A stretch of 64,000 bases of DNA, from the NCBI RefSeq assembly GCF_003254585.1, contig NZ_QJGZ01000037.1, positions 1-64,000 of the forward strand. The letters run 5' to 3'. Below the pieces are notes generated by a model. That model did not search any database and was not told the DNA's origin. It saw only the letters and a list, made by a program, of their open reading frames with translations. A program made the translations under genes and the position numbers. The DNA is from Flavobacterium sharifuzzamanii (GTDB lineage Bacteria > Bacteroidota > Bacteroidia > Flavobacteriales > Flavobacteriaceae). Positions 1 to 8,718 of the stretch are shown in pieces. The number at the start of each line of letters is the position of its first letter. The first letter of the stretch is position 1.

Positions 1-9
1 CTTTCTTTT

Positions 10-44
10 GAAAAACCCTATCCAATTCGGATAGGGTTTTTCTG
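10..44 (+). terminator. Rho-independent terminator of a gene upstream of the window
   Basis: A hairpin with arms AAAACCCTATCC and GGATAGGGTTTT and a short AATTC loop is followed by a T-run. It is placed to end a plus-strand gene lying before base 1. The arms are symmetric, so it could also work on the other strand. Confidence 0.75.
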
Positions 45-296
45 TTTTGTAGAATTTTGAATGCTGGATTGAAATTAATTTTAAGATACTTAAAAGATTC
101 TCTTTGGGAAAACCTCTTAAAAATAATGTCTTTTTATAGCGATATTTTATTTTGTGATCGAGACGTCGTAATTTTAATAATTTAGCTTCAAAAAGCAGAA
201 AAAGAGGCTTTGAACAGATATTTTTATTTACGGGTTATATTGCTTTATAATTTTCAAATTAAAACTTTAAATTTGAAAATATAATATACAAAATAT
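45..296. other. AT-rich intergenic stretch
   Basis: I see no gene or RNA here. The only recognisable signal is TAAATTTG at 268-275, which fits the Bacteroidota -7 box and lies 21 nt before the ATG of the Crp/Fnr-like gene. No TTG was found at the expected -33 distance, so the promoter call is weak. Confidence 0.4.
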
Positions 297-860
297 ATGG
301 TAGAGCTAATTCAAGTCATTAATAGTTTTCAGGAATTGGATTCGGAGACAGAACTTGCGCTGAAAAAGTATTTTGTAGAAGAAAGTTTTAAAAAGAATGA
401 TTTTATTATTAAAGGTGGAAAAATCTGTGATAAGATTTATTTTATAAAATCTGGTGCAGTAAGACGATTTTGCATTGAAGATGATATAGAAGTTACGAAG
501 TGGATTTATACCGATAATCAGTTTATAACTTCGATGAGTAGTTTTTTTGAACAAAAACCATCTTTTGAGAATTTTCAAACTTGTGAAGAAACAGTTGTTT
601 ATTCGTTATCTTATTTGGATGAACAGGCTTTGCTAGAATATCCTTTATTTGTGAAGTTTCATATTAAACAGCTTCGACATTATCTTTCCAAAATAAACGA
701 ATTCAATCATTTATTTCGTTTAATGACTGCTGAGAAAAAATATTTATTTCTGTTAGAATCATTTCCTCAAATTATTAAAAAAGCCAAATTGAAACACGTT
801 GCATCATTAATCGGCGTAAGCCAAGAAACATTGAGCAGGATTCGGGCATCAATTATTTGA
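297..860 (+). CDS. Crp/Fnr family transcriptional regulator
   Basis: A 187-residue protein with the usual layout of Bacteroidota Crp/Fnr-like regulators. An N-terminal cyclic-nucleotide-binding-type jelly roll (about residues 20-115, with the characteristic segment around IIKGGKICDKIYFIKSGAV) is followed by a dimerisation helix. The C-terminal part, containing LKHVASLIGVSQETLSRIR, matches the recognition helix of this family. It is shorter than E. coli Crp (about 210 residues), which is normal for this subgroup. The ligand is unknown and phosphate-cassette residues are not evident, so cAMP binding should not be assumed. The next gene, an LpxA-like acyltransferase, starts 65 bp downstream on the same strand and may be co-transcribed. 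Confidence 0.85.
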   Translation: MVELIQVINSFQELDSETELALKKYFVEESFKKNDFIIKGGKICDKIYFIKSGAVRRFCIEDDIEVTKWIYTDNQFITSMSSFFEQKPSFENFQTCEETVVYSLSYLDEQALLEYPLFVKFHIKQLRHYLSKINEFNHLFRLMTAEKKYLFLLESFPQIIKKAKLKHVASLIGVSQETLSRIRASII

Positions 861-925
861 TATTGCATCAAAAAAAATGATTTAAATTTTTTCAACTTTT
901 GTGTTTTACTTTAAAATACTAAAAA

Positions 926-1699
926 TTGAAAAATACTTTCATTCATAAACAAGCTGTAATTGGGGTTAATGTCAATATTGGAAACTGCGTTACTATAGAA
1001 GACGACGTAATAATTGGTAAAAACTGTCAAATTGGAAATAACGTTTCAATTTTAAGAGGAACAAGAATCGGACAAAATTGCCAGATACATTCTAATGCCG
1101 TTTTAGGTGGAATTCCGCAAGATCTTAAATACAAGGGAGAATATACCTTTTTAGAAATAGGTCATAACAATATAATCAGAGAATTTGTTACGATAAACAA
1201 GGGAACCATTTCCAAAGGCACAACTAGTATCGGAAATTCTAATTTGATTATGTCCAATGCCCATATTGGTCATGATTGCGTTATTGGCAGTAATTGTATA
1301 ATTGGCTTTAGCGTTGGAATGGCAGGTGAAGTAACTGTCGAAGATTGGTCTAATATTAGCGGATTAACAGCTATTCATCAGTTTTCATCGATTGGTGAAA
1401 ATACTATGATTAGTGGTTTAAGTCGGGTTGTAAAAGATATTCCTCCTTATATTATGGTTGCGCACGAACCTTTACGTTTTGCTGGGTTAAATACAGTAGG
1501 ATTAAAAAGACGTGAATTTGACTCTTGTAAAATTGATGAGCTAAAAGCCATTTATAAAATTATATTTCAAGAAAAAAGAAATACAAAATTTGCGTTAGAA
1601 TTAGTGAAAAGAGAATTTAAGCAGACTTTGGAAAGAGATAAAATCATAAATTTTATTCATAACTCAAAAAGAGGAATTCTTAAAGGGGTTGAATTTTAA
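926..1699 (+). CDS. lpxA: LpxA-like acyl-[ACP]--UDP-N-acetylglucosamine O-acyltransferase
   Basis: A 257-residue left-handed beta-helix protein with hexapeptide repeats through about residue 190. LpxA hallmarks are visible: GGIPQDLKYKGE (61-72), REFVTINKGT (85-94) and NAHIGHDCVIG (111-121), where H116 aligns with the catalytic His of E. coli LpxA. The C-terminal helical part contains GLNTVGLKRR, as in true LpxA. The enzyme would transfer a hydroxyacyl chain to UDP-GlcNAc, the first lipid A step. The only start giving a complete N-terminus is TTG. Flavobacteria usually keep lpxA in an lpxD-lpxC/fabZ-lpxA cluster, so this isolated copy beside a Crp-like regulator may be a second paralogue. That last point is inference. 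Confidence 0.8.
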   Translation: MKNTFIHKQAVIGVNVNIGNCVTIEDDVIIGKNCQIGNNVSILRGTRIGQNCQIHSNAVLGGIPQDLKYKGEYTFLEIGHNNIIREFVTINKGTISKGTTSIGNSNLIMSNAHIGHDCVIGSNCIIGFSVGMAGEVTVEDWSNISGLTAIHQFSSIGENTMISGLSRVVKDIPPYIMVAHEPLRFAGLNTVGLKRREFDSCKIDELKAIYKIIFQEKRNTKFALELVKREFKQTLERDKIINFIHNSKRGILKGVEF

Positions 1700-1720
1700 T
1701 TAAATGATTTATTATCTTTA
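1689..1720 (+). promoter_or_regulatory. Candidate Bacteroidota promoter for the YdeI-like gene
   Basis: TTG at 1689-1691 and TATCTTTA at 1713-1720 are separated by 21 nt, close to the TTG-N17-23-TAnnTTTG consensus (last base A instead of G). The -33 element lies inside the end of the upstream lpxA-like gene. The ATG follows 15 nt after the box. Confidence 0.45.
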
Positions 1721-1735
1721 GTAAACTATTTTTTA

Positions 1736-2341
1736 ATGAAATTGTATATGACAAAATATAGTACAAACTCTAAAGTTGATTTTTATTTTGAAAAAGCAGA
1801 AAAATGGAAAGCAGAAATAGAACAAATGAGAGAAATTGTTTTAGACTGTCATTTATCTGAAGAATTGAAATGGGGATCTCCTTGTTATACTTTTGAAAAA
1901 GCAAATATTGTATTGATCCATTATTTTAAAGAATATTGCGCTTTTTTGTTTTTTAAAGGCGCTTTAATGAAAGATCCAGATAATATTCTGATTCAACAAT
2001 CAGATAATGTTCAGGCAGCGCGTCAAGTTCGATTTACGAATGTTCAAGATATTTTGGCTAAGAAAGAAATTTTGAAAAAGTATATTTTTGAAGCGGCTGA
2101 AATTGAAAAATCAGGAAGGAAGGTAGAGTTGAAAAAAGTTTCTGAGTTTGAAATTGCAGAAGAGCTTAAATATAAATTTGATTCTGATGCTGATTTTAAA
2201 ACGGCTTTTTATGCTTTAACTCCTGGAAGACAACGAGCATATTTACTTCATTTTTCTCAGCCTAAACAATCTAAAACAAGAGAAGCGAGAGTGGAAAAAA
2301 ATATTCCGCGAATTTTAGATGGAAAGGGATTGAATGATTAA
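1736..2341 (+). CDS. DUF1801/YdeI-OmpD-associated family protein
   Basis: A 201-residue cytosolic protein. The first 125 residues look like a DUF1801 fold (segments EELKWGSPCYTFEKANIVLIHYF and FFKGALMKDP). The C-terminus carries the YdeI/OmpD-associated signature TPGRQRAYLLHFSQPKQSKTR followed by RIxxILxGKGLND-like residues. The biochemical role of the family is not established; older names such as bacteriocin-protection protein rest on thin evidence. ATG at 1736 was chosen because it gives the full domain; a second ATG five codons later is possible. A terminator follows 20 bp after the stop. Confidence 0.75.
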   Translation: MKLYMTKYSTNSKVDFYFEKAEKWKAEIEQMREIVLDCHLSEELKWGSPCYTFEKANIVLIHYFKEYCAFLFFKGALMKDPDNILIQQSDNVQAARQVRFTNVQDILAKKEILKKYIFEAAEIEKSGRKVELKKVSEFEIAEELKYKFDSDADFKTAFYALTPGRQRAYLLHFSQPKQSKTREARVEKNIPRILDGKGLND

Positions 2342-2360
2342 AAAATATCAATAAATAGAA

Positions 2361-2388
2361 AAACTCCTTTTGTACAAAGGAGTTTTTT
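2361..2388. terminator. Bidirectional terminator between convergent genes
   Basis: AAACTCCTTT and AAAGGAGTTT form a perfect stem around a short loop, with T-runs on both strands. It sits between the plus-strand YdeI-like gene and the minus-strand EamA gene and can serve both. Confidence 0.8.
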
Positions 2389-2400
2389 TGTTTTATACTA

Positions 2401-3291
2401 CTAATAGATTGGTTGTTCTACCGTGCTTTTCTTTCGGATAGAAATTATAGATTGCAGTAGAACGGAAATCATAACCAAACTTATTCCAATGTAAAATGAG
2501 AAATTGACTGATTGGCCTTCATTAAAAAATAAAAAAGCTAATATTATTGAATAAATTGGCTCTAGGTTAAAAGTTAGATTTATGGTGAAAGCCGGAATTT
2601 TTTTAAGTGATTCTGCAAACATAACATAAAGCGCAACGGTACAACATGACGCTAAGATTAATAAATAAAAAGTATCTGTTAAGCTTGGAATGAAAGTTTG
2701 GTCTGGAAAATTATAAAAATAAAATGGTAGAATTAGTCCTAACAATAAAGTTCCGCCGAGCATCTGATAAAAATTAATGAGTTTACTGTCATAAGATTGT
2801 ACAAGTCTTTCATTGTAAATGGTATACAAAGCAGCAAATGCTGAAGAAATTACTCCAAGTAAAATTCCGAGCTGATAAGAAGAATCAAAATGGAAAATTA
2901 AACTTATCCCTAATAGAGTTAGCATACTTAATAAAACCTGAACAAGATTGAATCTTTTTTTATTGAGTATAGGTTCAAAAAAAGCTGTAAAAAAACTAGT
3001 TAGACAATAACAGACCACACCAATTGATATGTTAGAATATTTAATGCTGGCATAGAAGAAAATCCAGTGAATGGTTATCAATACTCCAGCTTTAGAAATT
3101 TTTACTGCTTCAGAAAAAGATTTCAGCGTTTCGAGCTTATATATTTTTAGAATAAAAAATAGAATAAGAGAAGCAAATAATACTCTATACCAAACTAAAG
3201 TAATTTCGTTAAGAGAAATAAGTTTTCCGAAAACGCCAGTAAAACCAGCCAATAAAACTGCAGTATGCAGTATCAAATAAGATTTTTTCAT
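2401..3291 (-). CDS. EamA-family (DMT superfamily) transporter
   Basis: A 296-residue hydrophobic protein with about ten membrane-spanning segments in two similar halves, the usual architecture of EamA drug/metabolite transporters. The start resembles other flavobacterial EamA proteins (MKKSYLILHTAVLLAGFTGVFGKLI). A second-half EPIYS motif near residue 243 is typical of the family. The substrate cannot be read from sequence; relatives export amino acids, nucleosides or other metabolites. The gene is monocistronic, ending at a shared terminator. Upstream lies a 144-nt region able to fold into several nested stems ending next to the start codon (see findings), which suggests control at the RNA level. 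Confidence 0.85.
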   Translation of the reverse strand: MKKSYLILHTAVLLAGFTGVFGKLISLNEITLVWYRVLFASLILFFILKIYKLETLKSFSEAVKISKAGVLITIHWIFFYASIKYSNISIGVVCYCLTSFFTAFFEPILNKKRFNLVQVLLSMLTLLGISLIFHFDSSYQLGILLGVISSAFAALYTIYNERLVQSYDSKLINFYQMLGGTLLLGLILPFYFYNFPDQTFIPSLTDTFYLLILASCCTVALYVMFAESLKKIPAFTINLTFNLEPIYSIILAFLFFNEGQSVNFSFYIGISLVMISVLLQSIISIRKKSTVEQPIY

Positions 3292-3294
3292 AAG

Positions 3295-3438
3295 AAGTTG
3301 TCTATCCTTTTTTGGAGGATATATTTTTGAATATTAATAATGTGATTGAGGTAAAGACACAAAGCATCAGACTGAAGATTCAGTCAAGTGCCAATACTAA
3401 AGAAGTGTATTAATATTATGGAGGAGGAAGACAACCTT
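3295..3438 (-). promoter_or_regulatory. Structured leader of the EamA gene (possible riboswitch-like element)
   Basis: Nested complementarity covers almost the whole leader. GTTGTCT (3297-3303) pairs with AGACAAC (3429-3435) and extends through TCCT (3305-3308)/AGGA (3425-3428). AATATTAATA (3330-3339) pairs perfectly with TATTAATATT (3408-3417). Inside are TGTG/CACA (3341-3344 with 3358-3361) and a GACTGA/TCAGTC hairpin (3370-3385). The outer stem ends within 6 nt of the start codon. It matches no riboswitch class I recognise. A small inverted-repeat element is the alternative. Confidence 0.4.
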
Positions 3439-3635
3439 TAAAAGTCATAATAAAATTTGATTTTCAACAAAATTAAAAAAAAAGCATTCTTAGAAAAAAT
3501 GTAAAAAGTTATTTAAATGTGAAACTTCAAACATTTTAACAGTTGAATTGAATAAATCTAATTTTGATTTCAGTATTAATTTGTAGAACTTGCAACGATA
3601 CCAAATTACCTAATTTATAAGTTTATTGCAATCTA
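3439..3635. other. AT-rich divergent promoter region
   Basis: This lies between the EamA leader and the acyltransferase gene. CAAAATTA at 3468-3475 reads TAATTTTG on the minus strand, a good -7 box placed just before the structured leader, but no TTG lies at the usual distance. Nothing else is recognisable for the plus-strand gene. Confidence 0.35.
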
Positions 3636-4721
3636 ATGAGTACAAGCCAGTCAACTACAGCAGTTCTTGAAACAAAACAGCATTTTGAAATTTTAGACGG
3701 ATTAAGAGGTATCGCAGCTTTTGCTGTTGTTGTTTTTCATTTTATGGAATGGATTTTTACTGATCCAAGTAAGAATTTTATTGGACACGGATTTTTGGCT
3801 GTAGATTTTTTCTTTTGCCTTTCGGGATTTGTTATAGGATATGCGTACGATGATCGTATTGCAAAAATGGGACTTCGCAATTTCTTTATATCGAGAATTA
3901 TCAGATTACATCCTTTAGTCATAGCAGGATCAATATTAGGATTACTGGCTTTTTTGTTTGATCCGTTTGGGGGACATTTGGAATTGTATAGTACTGGAAA
4001 AATTATTTTGACATTTATTTGTTCTCTTTTTCTTATTCCCTTTCCTGTTATTGCTGATCGCGGATTTAATTTATTTAGTTTTAATGCACCTGCTTGGTCA
4101 TTGTTTTGGGAATATATTGCCAATATCGTTTATGCATTTGTCCTTTATAGAATTAGAAAAAGCTTTCTGTTAATGTTAACTATATTATCTGCAATTGCAA
4201 TTTGTTATGTTGGATATAATTCGGGAAATTTATTAGGAGGTTGGAGCGGACCAACTTTTTGGGATGGATGTGCTAGAATCTCATATTCTTTTTTAGCAGG
4301 ATTACTTATTTACAGATCCAATTGGATTATTAAAAATAAGCTCGGTTTTGGCGGGTTAACCTTTTTATTGCTTTTAGTTTTTATTATGCCATTTTCAGAA
4401 TGGAATTGGATTTCGGAACCATTAGTTGTATTGATTTATTTCCCATTGTTAATTTCTTTGGGAGCTGGAGCTGTCTTAAGACCTGGATTAAAAAAAGCCT
4501 GTGTTTTTTCTGGAAAAATATCTTATCCATTGTATATGACGCATTATGCAGTCTTATGGATGTTTGGAAATTATTATACCAAATATAAACCAGATACAAC
4601 ACAATTGACTTTAATTGTAGTAACTTCTGTGATTTTGCTGGTTGGATTTGCATATTTAGTAATGGTTATATATGATATTCCTTTACGAAATTATTTGAAC
4701 GATAAAAGAAAGAAAAGGTAA
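3636..4721 (+). CDS. Acyltransferase family 3 (OafA/YrhL-like) membrane protein
   Basis: A 361-residue integral membrane protein with about ten transmembrane segments. The N-terminal family motif is clear: ILDGLRGIAAFAVVVFHF (residues 19-36), where the Arg and His belong to the conserved catalytic region. The next conserved block, GFLAVDFFFCLSGFVIGY, follows near residue 52. Family members transfer acyl groups from acyl-CoA to surface polysaccharides, lipids or other periplasmic acceptors. The acceptor here is unknown, and no polysaccharide genes lie next to it. ATG at 3636 gives a complete N-terminus. Confidence 0.88.
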   Translation: MSTSQSTTAVLETKQHFEILDGLRGIAAFAVVVFHFMEWIFTDPSKNFIGHGFLAVDFFFCLSGFVIGYAYDDRIAKMGLRNFFISRIIRLHPLVIAGSILGLLAFLFDPFGGHLELYSTGKIILTFICSLFLIPFPVIADRGFNLFSFNAPAWSLFWEYIANIVYAFVLYRIRKSFLLMLTILSAIAICYVGYNSGNLLGGWSGPTFWDGCARISYSFLAGLLIYRSNWIIKNKLGFGGLTFLLLLVFIMPFSEWNWISEPLVVLIYFPLLISLGAGAVLRPGLKKACVFSGKISYPLYMTHYAVLWMFGNYYTKYKPDTTQLTLIVVTSVILLVGFAYLVMVIYDIPLRNYLNDKRKKR

Positions 4722-4855
4722 CAGTAAATTCTTAAATATAAATGTTCAATATAAGCTTCTTGTTATTTCTGTTAATTACGATATCAGAATTAATAAACAT
4801 AGTATATTAGCTTTATAATCTTACAAATGGTTTAACAACTTAAAAATAAGTCAGC

Positions 4856-6232
4856 TTGAAAATTAATATTGTAACAAAGTATTTGTTTCTTCTTTTAGCA
4901 GTACAGGCGTTTGGGCAAAATGCCACTTTTAAAATTAAATATTCAGAACAGCTGGCTGTTTTCGTTTTTTTAGAAAATTTATCTGATTATTATCCAGACA
5001 ATACTTTTAAAACAGAATTTCAAAACTCAAAATACAATATTGAGAAGTATAAAAATATAATCTCAAAATTTGATCAATTGTCTATTTCTTATAGTTTTCG
5101 ATTTGAAGATTTTCCGTACGGATCGAAGAAAACAATGCAGACGCAGGATATTTTGAAAAAGAATTTGATTGAAACTGACAATTTAAATGATTTCAAAGTT
5201 CGTTCTATGGGAATGATTCCTAATAAAACTTTGAGCGATTTAGGAGAATGTATTTCAGAATTTACCCCGATTTACAATGAATTGATCTATAATCCGAATA
5301 GAGAAAAGTTCGAAAAGCAGCTGGATGAAATTAAAAAATATTCTGAAGAACATCAGATAGAAAATTATTTTAAAACAGGATTAGTATTTTATAATTCCAG
5401 TTGGGATAATTCAATTCCGTTTGAGGCTGCTTTTTATCCGTTGCCCAATTCAAAAGGATTTACGGCTTCTGCGTTTTGTAATAATTTCGTGAGTGCTATT
5501 CAAACGGATTTAAAATCGCATAAAGATTTGTTTAGTGTAATGATGCATGAAACTTATCATATTGTTTATGACGAAGAATCACTCGAAGTTAAAAGAGAAA
5601 TTGATACTTATTTCAAGGAAAACAAATCAAAATGCAGCAATTATGCTTATCAATTATTGAATGAAGTTTTGGCGACCGTATTGGGAAACGGATATGTTTA
5701 TGAAAAATTGGATGGAAAAGTAGATGCTGGAGAATGGTACAATAATAATTATATCAATTTGATGGCAAAACAAATTTATCCATTAACCAAAGAATATATT
5801 GAACAAAAGAAGCCAATTGATAAAAATTTCATAGATCAGTACATTCAGCTTTATGAAACCAATTTTCCAGATTGGATAAGTGAATTAAGTAATATCATGA
5901 CGTATCGTTATGTGATTACAGAAAATGAAAAAGATTTTAGTACTATAAACAAGATGTTCCGCTATCGTTCTAGGACAGAATACGAAGATCAAATTACGGA
6001 AAATAGTATCGAAAAAATGAAGCAGACACCATTAACTAAAATGGTAATTATTTCAAAAGACAGCAAGGAAAAAATTAAAATGCTAAAGAATAAGTTTAAT
6101 GAATTGAAAAATTGGAAAGCAAATCCTGATAAAGAATTTGCAGACAAGATTTTTTTGGCTGATAAAAGTCAGTTGATAATCGTGAATCAGAAAAAATCTG
6201 ATTTACAAGTATTAATTAATTCTATAAAATAA
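4856..6232 (+). CDS. Secreted gluzincin-like metalloprotease of unknown family
   Basis: A 458-residue protein with a Sec signal peptide (residues 1-21, ending AFGQ). The zinc-binding motif HETYH is at 231-235, followed by NEVLAT at 269-274, whose Glu is placed to be the third zinc ligand; this is the HExxH...NExxA pattern of gluzincins. It is likely periplasmic or exported. No substrate can be inferred. The start is TTG at 4856, chosen because the signal peptide begins there and no ATG is suitably placed. The gene at 9449-10576 shows a similar but degenerate arrangement and may be a distant relative. Confidence 0.6.
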   Translation: MKINIVTKYLFLLLAVQAFGQNATFKIKYSEQLAVFVFLENLSDYYPDNTFKTEFQNSKYNIEKYKNIISKFDQLSISYSFRFEDFPYGSKKTMQTQDILKKNLIETDNLNDFKVRSMGMIPNKTLSDLGECISEFTPIYNELIYNPNREKFEKQLDEIKKYSEEHQIENYFKTGLVFYNSSWDNSIPFEAAFYPLPNSKGFTASAFCNNFVSAIQTDLKSHKDLFSVMMHETYHIVYDEESLEVKREIDTYFKENKSKCSNYAYQLLNEVLATVLGNGYVYEKLDGKVDAGEWYNNNYINLMAKQIYPLTKEYIEQKKPIDKNFIDQYIQLYETNFPDWISELSNIMTYRYVITENEKDFSTINKMFRYRSRTEYEDQITENSIEKMKQTPLTKMVIISKDSKEKIKMLKNKFNELKNWKANPDKEFADKIFLADKSQLIIVNQKKSDLQVLINSIK

Positions 6233-6298
6233 GCACGGCGATAATATTTCTTATATTCGTCTGATTAAAAAAAATAAAACCAAAAAATAAAATAGTGA

Positions 6299-7438
6299 AT
6301 GGATAAGATTAATGTATTAATTATTGCAACCGTAATTACTTTGTTCATTTCATTATTGCTAATATTTTTTCTGCTTACTGTTAAAACAAAAGACAAAACA
6401 AGTAATATTCTTTTTGCTGTTTTTCTTTTTATAAATGCAATAGATTTAACAGATCCTCTCTTGGGATTAATGTTTGATGGGCCTTCAAATCTGGGAATGT
6501 TCAAAACTACAATTGCTTTTTTTCAGATTCCAGTATTTTACCTTTATGTATTATCGGTTTCTTATTCTGACTTTAAATTTAAGCCGAAATATTTCATACA
6601 TGCAATTCCTTTTTTAATAGTAAATGCTGTTTTAGTGCCACGCTTTTATGCCGTAGACGCCGCAGCAAAAATGGATTTTATTATAAATCGCAGAAATATG
6701 ATCGAACTGCAGTTTACTCATATTTTAATACATATTCAGATCATTGTTTATTTTACAGCCATTTTTATGCTACTAAAAAAAGCGAAAAAGCTGTATCTCG
6801 AGAATAATGCTGGTACTAATATTAATTCCTATAATTGGTTATTTCAGTTTACAACCGTTCTCGCGATTCTGTATTTGATTGTCATTGTAAAAAATATTTT
6901 CAAATTTTCAGAATATCCATATATCTCAGAATGGATAAAAGTTGGAATTATGGTATTACAGCTCTTTATAATTTGCTGGTATTTATTTAAAGCTTTAAAT
7001 AATCCTGATCTATTCAGGAATATCGATTCAAAACTTAAACTGGTAAAAGATATCGTTTCTGAAGAAAAAACTAATACACCTACAGTAGTAGGCGAAAAAG
7101 AGTACAATGAGGAGCTATTGAAACTGCAGCGTTATATGAATGAAAAAAAGCCATTTCTTAATCCTTCTCTAACAATTCAAGATGTCTCAAATGAAATTCA
7201 AATTCCTGTTCGAGATTTATCTCTTTTGATCAATCATAAACTAGAGCAGCACTTTTATGATTTTATTAATGCCTATCGCATAGAAGATGCAAAGAATATT
7301 TTAAAAGATATTACAAAAAGTAAAGTAACTATTTTAGAAATTTTGTACGAAGTAGGCTTTAATTCGAAATCTTCTTTCAATACTGCTTTTAAAAAGCATA
7401 CTGGTTTTACCCCTACTGATTTTCGTAAATCATTGTAG
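6299..7438 (+). CDS. AraC-family transcriptional regulator with N-terminal membrane domain
   Basis: A 379-residue protein. Seven or so hydrophobic helices fill residues 1-240 and are followed by a linker and an AraC-type DNA-binding domain (about 275-379). The second helix-turn-helix signature is seen as ILYEVGFNSKSSFNTAFKKHTGFTPTDFRK. This membrane-anchored AraC arrangement is common in Bacteroidota and suggests sensing of an envelope signal, by inference. It starts 66 bp after the metalloprotease gene and is followed after 136 bp by a secreted serine hydrolase, its most likely local target. Three CGTAC boxes lie in that gap. Confidence 0.85.
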   Translation: MDKINVLIIATVITLFISLLLIFFLLTVKTKDKTSNILFAVFLFINAIDLTDPLLGLMFDGPSNLGMFKTTIAFFQIPVFYLYVLSVSYSDFKFKPKYFIHAIPFLIVNAVLVPRFYAVDAAAKMDFIINRRNMIELQFTHILIHIQIIVYFTAIFMLLKKAKKLYLENNAGTNINSYNWLFQFTTVLAILYLIVIVKNIFKFSEYPYISEWIKVGIMVLQLFIICWYLFKALNNPDLFRNIDSKLKLVKDIVSEEKTNTPTVVGEKEYNEELLKLQRYMNEKKPFLNPSLTIQDVSNEIQIPVRDLSLLINHKLEQHFYDFINAYRIEDAKNILKDITKSKVTILEILYEVGFNSKSSFNTAFKKHTGFTPTDFRKSL

Positions 7439-7574
7439 ATTATGGTTTTGTAATTATTCGTACTTGTTTTTTTTTTTAAGAAATGCGTACGAGTAGTTTT
7501 ATTCGGTCGCGTACCATAAGTTTCTTTCGCAAGTTTGTATCGAAATAAATTTATAACCATAAAAAAACGATACG
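7439..7574 (+). promoter_or_regulatory. Candidate operator region with three CGTAC boxes
   Basis: CGTAC occurs at 7459-7463, 7486-7490 and 7510-7514, spaced 27 and 24 nt, between an AraC-type regulator and the serine hydrolase gene. Direct or near-direct repeats are typical AraC-family targets. There is no experimental or comparative support here, so this is a weak call. Confidence 0.25.
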
Positions 7575-8660
7575 ATGAAAACTTCAGTAAAACTTTTAGC
7601 AGCACTTTTATTAGTAACTAATTTTTCTTTTGGACAAGGAATTTCTCAAAAGATTGATTCGATAATAAAAGATAATCACCAAAAAAATCCCAATGTAGGC
7701 ATTAGTGTAGGCTTTGTTTTAAACAATGAAGAATATTATACAGCATACGGAAATTTGAATGCTGAGAGTCAAATTAAAATTGACAAAAATTCAATATTTG
7801 AAATTGCATCTATTACTAAAATTTTAACCTCGAACTTAATTGCACAAGCTGTTATTGAGAAAAAATTAAAACTAGAAGATTATATAGACAGCTATCTGCC
7901 AAAAGAATATGTGCTGCAAAACAATCTTAAAAACAAAATTAAAATTTCAGACTTAGCATCTCATCAATCAGGTCTGCCAGATATAGACTTTGGGAAATTA
8001 ATAGAACTAAATCCACAACAGCCCGTAAGTAGTGTAACTAAAGAATCATTGGCTGCAATTGTAAATAACTGCACAGAATTAAAAGATTATGGAAAATACC
8101 GTTATTCTACAATCGGATATACTTTGCTTGGACAAATACTGGAGAAAGTGTATAATAAGAGTTATGATGAAATTATAACAAGCAAAATCATTAAACCGTT
8201 AAAACTGACCAATACTTTAACTAAGGATTTTAATGTGAAAAACTGTACAGTTGGCCATAATCCTGAAGGAGGCATTCAAGAGTTTTTTAATTGGAATGTT
8301 ACGGCAGCTGCAGGATTAGTAAAATCTGATGCCTCTGATATGATCGCATTTTTAAGAGCGGTTTTAAACAAAGAAACCAAAGTCGGCAAAGCTGCTACAA
8401 TTACAGAGAAAATATTCTATAAAGATGAAAAGAGAGAATTGGGGCTAGGAATCAATATTGTGACAGATGATAAAAATACAATTTATATGAAATCTGGCGA
8501 TTCAATGGGGCAGTCTTCAATAATATGTTATGACAGAACTAAAAATTGGGGAATTATAATATTGTTAAATTATAGAAATTCAAAAATGAGACAAAACATG
8601 TTGAATGAAATTTATGAAACAGTTTTGAAAAATTCAGAATTAGATAAGGCAGATTTATAA
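7575..8660 (+). CDS. Secreted beta-lactamase-related serine hydrolase
   Basis: A 361-residue protein with a signal peptide (MKTSVKLLAALLLVTNFSFGQ). It shows the class C beta-lactamase/DD-peptidase fold markers: SITK at 79-82 (nucleophile Ser79 and general-base Lys82) and YSTIGY at 177-182 in the position of the usual YxN motif, with Thr in place of Asn. Members hydrolyse peptides, esters or D-amino-acid substrates, and few are real beta-lactamases. The product is periplasmic or outer-membrane associated. The upstream AraC-type regulator may control it. A terminator hairpin follows the stop by about 10 bp. Confidence 0.85.
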   Translation: MKTSVKLLAALLLVTNFSFGQGISQKIDSIIKDNHQKNPNVGISVGFVLNNEEYYTAYGNLNAESQIKIDKNSIFEIASITKILTSNLIAQAVIEKKLKLEDYIDSYLPKEYVLQNNLKNKIKISDLASHQSGLPDIDFGKLIELNPQQPVSSVTKESLAAIVNNCTELKDYGKYRYSTIGYTLLGQILEKVYNKSYDEIITSKIIKPLKLTNTLTKDFNVKNCTVGHNPEGGIQEFFNWNVTAAAGLVKSDASDMIAFLRAVLNKETKVGKAATITEKIFYKDEKRELGLGINIVTDDKNTIYMKSGDSMGQSSIICYDRTKNWGIIILLNYRNSKMRQNMLNEIYETVLKNSELDKADL

Positions 8661-8670
8661 TATTTGCAAG

Positions 8671-8704
8671 AAGCTCCAAAATCAAATGACTTTGGAGCTT
8701 TTTT
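8671..8704. terminator. Terminator hairpin
   Basis: AAGCTCCAAA and TTTGGAGCTT form a perfect stem with an ATCAAATGAC loop, followed by T-rich sequence. It lies between the convergent serine hydrolase and adenylate-kinase-like genes and may serve both. Confidence 0.75.
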
Positions 8705-8718
8705 AAATTTAACCTCTT

